Positions 63,700 to 64,000 of a DNA stretch of 64,000 nucleotides are shown in pieces. This stretch comes from Symbiodinium kawagutii. Lineage: Eukaryota > Sar > Dinophyceae > Suessiales > Symbiodiniaceae. The translations under genes were made by a program, and so were the position numbers. Within the stretch, counting starts at the first letter, position 1. Each line of letters opens with the position of its first letter. A model generated the notes under the pieces. It saw nothing but the letters and a program-made list of their open reading frames with translations. It was not told the DNA's origin and did not search any database. The stretch covers positions 6,034-70,033 of the forward strand of contig VSDK01001550.1 of the NCBI GenBank assembly GCA_009767595.1, written 5' to 3'.

Positions 63700-64000
63700 T
63701 TAAATTTGGCTTAAAGACTTGCTTCAAAACATGCAAATACAATGTAGATGCTGATTCTACAAGTTTCAAGAGCAGCAAAGACATAGCCTTTTCCAAGCAG
63801 GCGAATGGCAGCCTCTGTTGTGCTGCAGTCTCAGCGACACCACTTTTCGTGTCAGCAGATCCCTGCCGGTGGCACCTCTGGCACCTGTGGCTGCGGCCCG
63901 AACTTGGAGAGGCTTCATCAGCATCCAGCCTCACTCGGCATCCTGGCAGATGCAACAAATCCATCTGCCAACTGGCGACCACAAATTGCAAGCCATTCTG
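63700..64000 (-). CDS. Partial exon running off the right edge
   Basis: From the window edge the frame reads NGLQFVVASWQMDLLHLPGC, then RVRLDADEASPSSGRSHRCQ and RCHRQGSADTKSGVAETAAQ, with strong codon bias to about 63780; the frame closes at 63638. The donor is not identified. Unknown protein, cut by the window. Confidence 0.5.

Noticed and set aside
1-64000. tRNA, rRNA, snRNA, virus or complete retrotransposon
   Set aside because: I found no conserved RNA core, no reverse transcriptase or integrase motif and no capsid or polymerase gene by reading both strands; short or diverged copies could still be missed.

Overview
The window looks like nuclear DNA of a dinoflagellate, probably a Symbiodiniaceae-type genome. 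This is inferred from gene structure, not from a marker gene. Coding sequence is sparse and broken into short exons of about 40-220 bases with GC-rich third codon positions. Introns are GT-AG, sometimes apparently GC-AG, and may be as short as 67-99 bases. Almost all convincing exons lie on the minus strand, and the rest is rich in simple repeats and short terminal-inverted-repeat (TIR) elements. I saw no rRNA, tRNA, CRISPR array, bacterial operon or complete autonomous transposon. Two assembly gaps are present (12251-12265 and 29161-29170). Most genes are exon chains that I joined by eye from splice signals, open frame and matching phase. They have no start-to-stop open frame and need transcript confirmation.

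Functions I can name: poly(ADP-ribose) glycohydrolase (PARG), three exons at 61331-59377, with the GGG...QEE signature and the ATGNWGCGAFGG motif; an Mpv17/PMP22-family membrane protein exon at 484-274; and, less surely, a mitochondrial L51/S25/CI-B8-type (mL43-like) protein at 51230-50801. The other models are open, codon-biased and spliceable but unrecognised. The best are at 24937-23500 (four phase-linked exons), 30651-27194, 35504-34560, 46450-45769, 52661-51603 (with an in-frame TGA), 54831-54196, 57161-56103 and 63215-62270.

Layout: 0-6 kb has the Mpv17 exon, a small plus-strand gene and scattered minus exons. 6-20 kb is mostly non-coding with isolated minus exons, including a membrane-protein gene near 11 kb. 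20-32 kb holds exon chains between large microsatellites. 32-40 kb is exon-rich and densest in TIR elements. 40-44 kb is almost empty, with palindromes and a compound GATA/GATTA tract. 44-64 kb is nearly continuous minus-strand gene territory ending in PARG and two more genes.

The main unusual feature is two families of roughly 75-165 bp TIR elements, called A (ends GTTTCTCAAAATAGGGG / CCCCTATTTTGAGAAAC, about 20 copies) and B (ends GGCTGTGGGTC / GACCCATAGCC, about 9 copies). Their ends contain usable splice donors and acceptors. At several loci the element fills a whole intron between phase-compatible exons, and one exon is bracketed by a B and an A element. They look like introners, transposable elements that create introns, a class already known from dinoflagellates. 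Whether these two families have been described I cannot tell from sequence alone.
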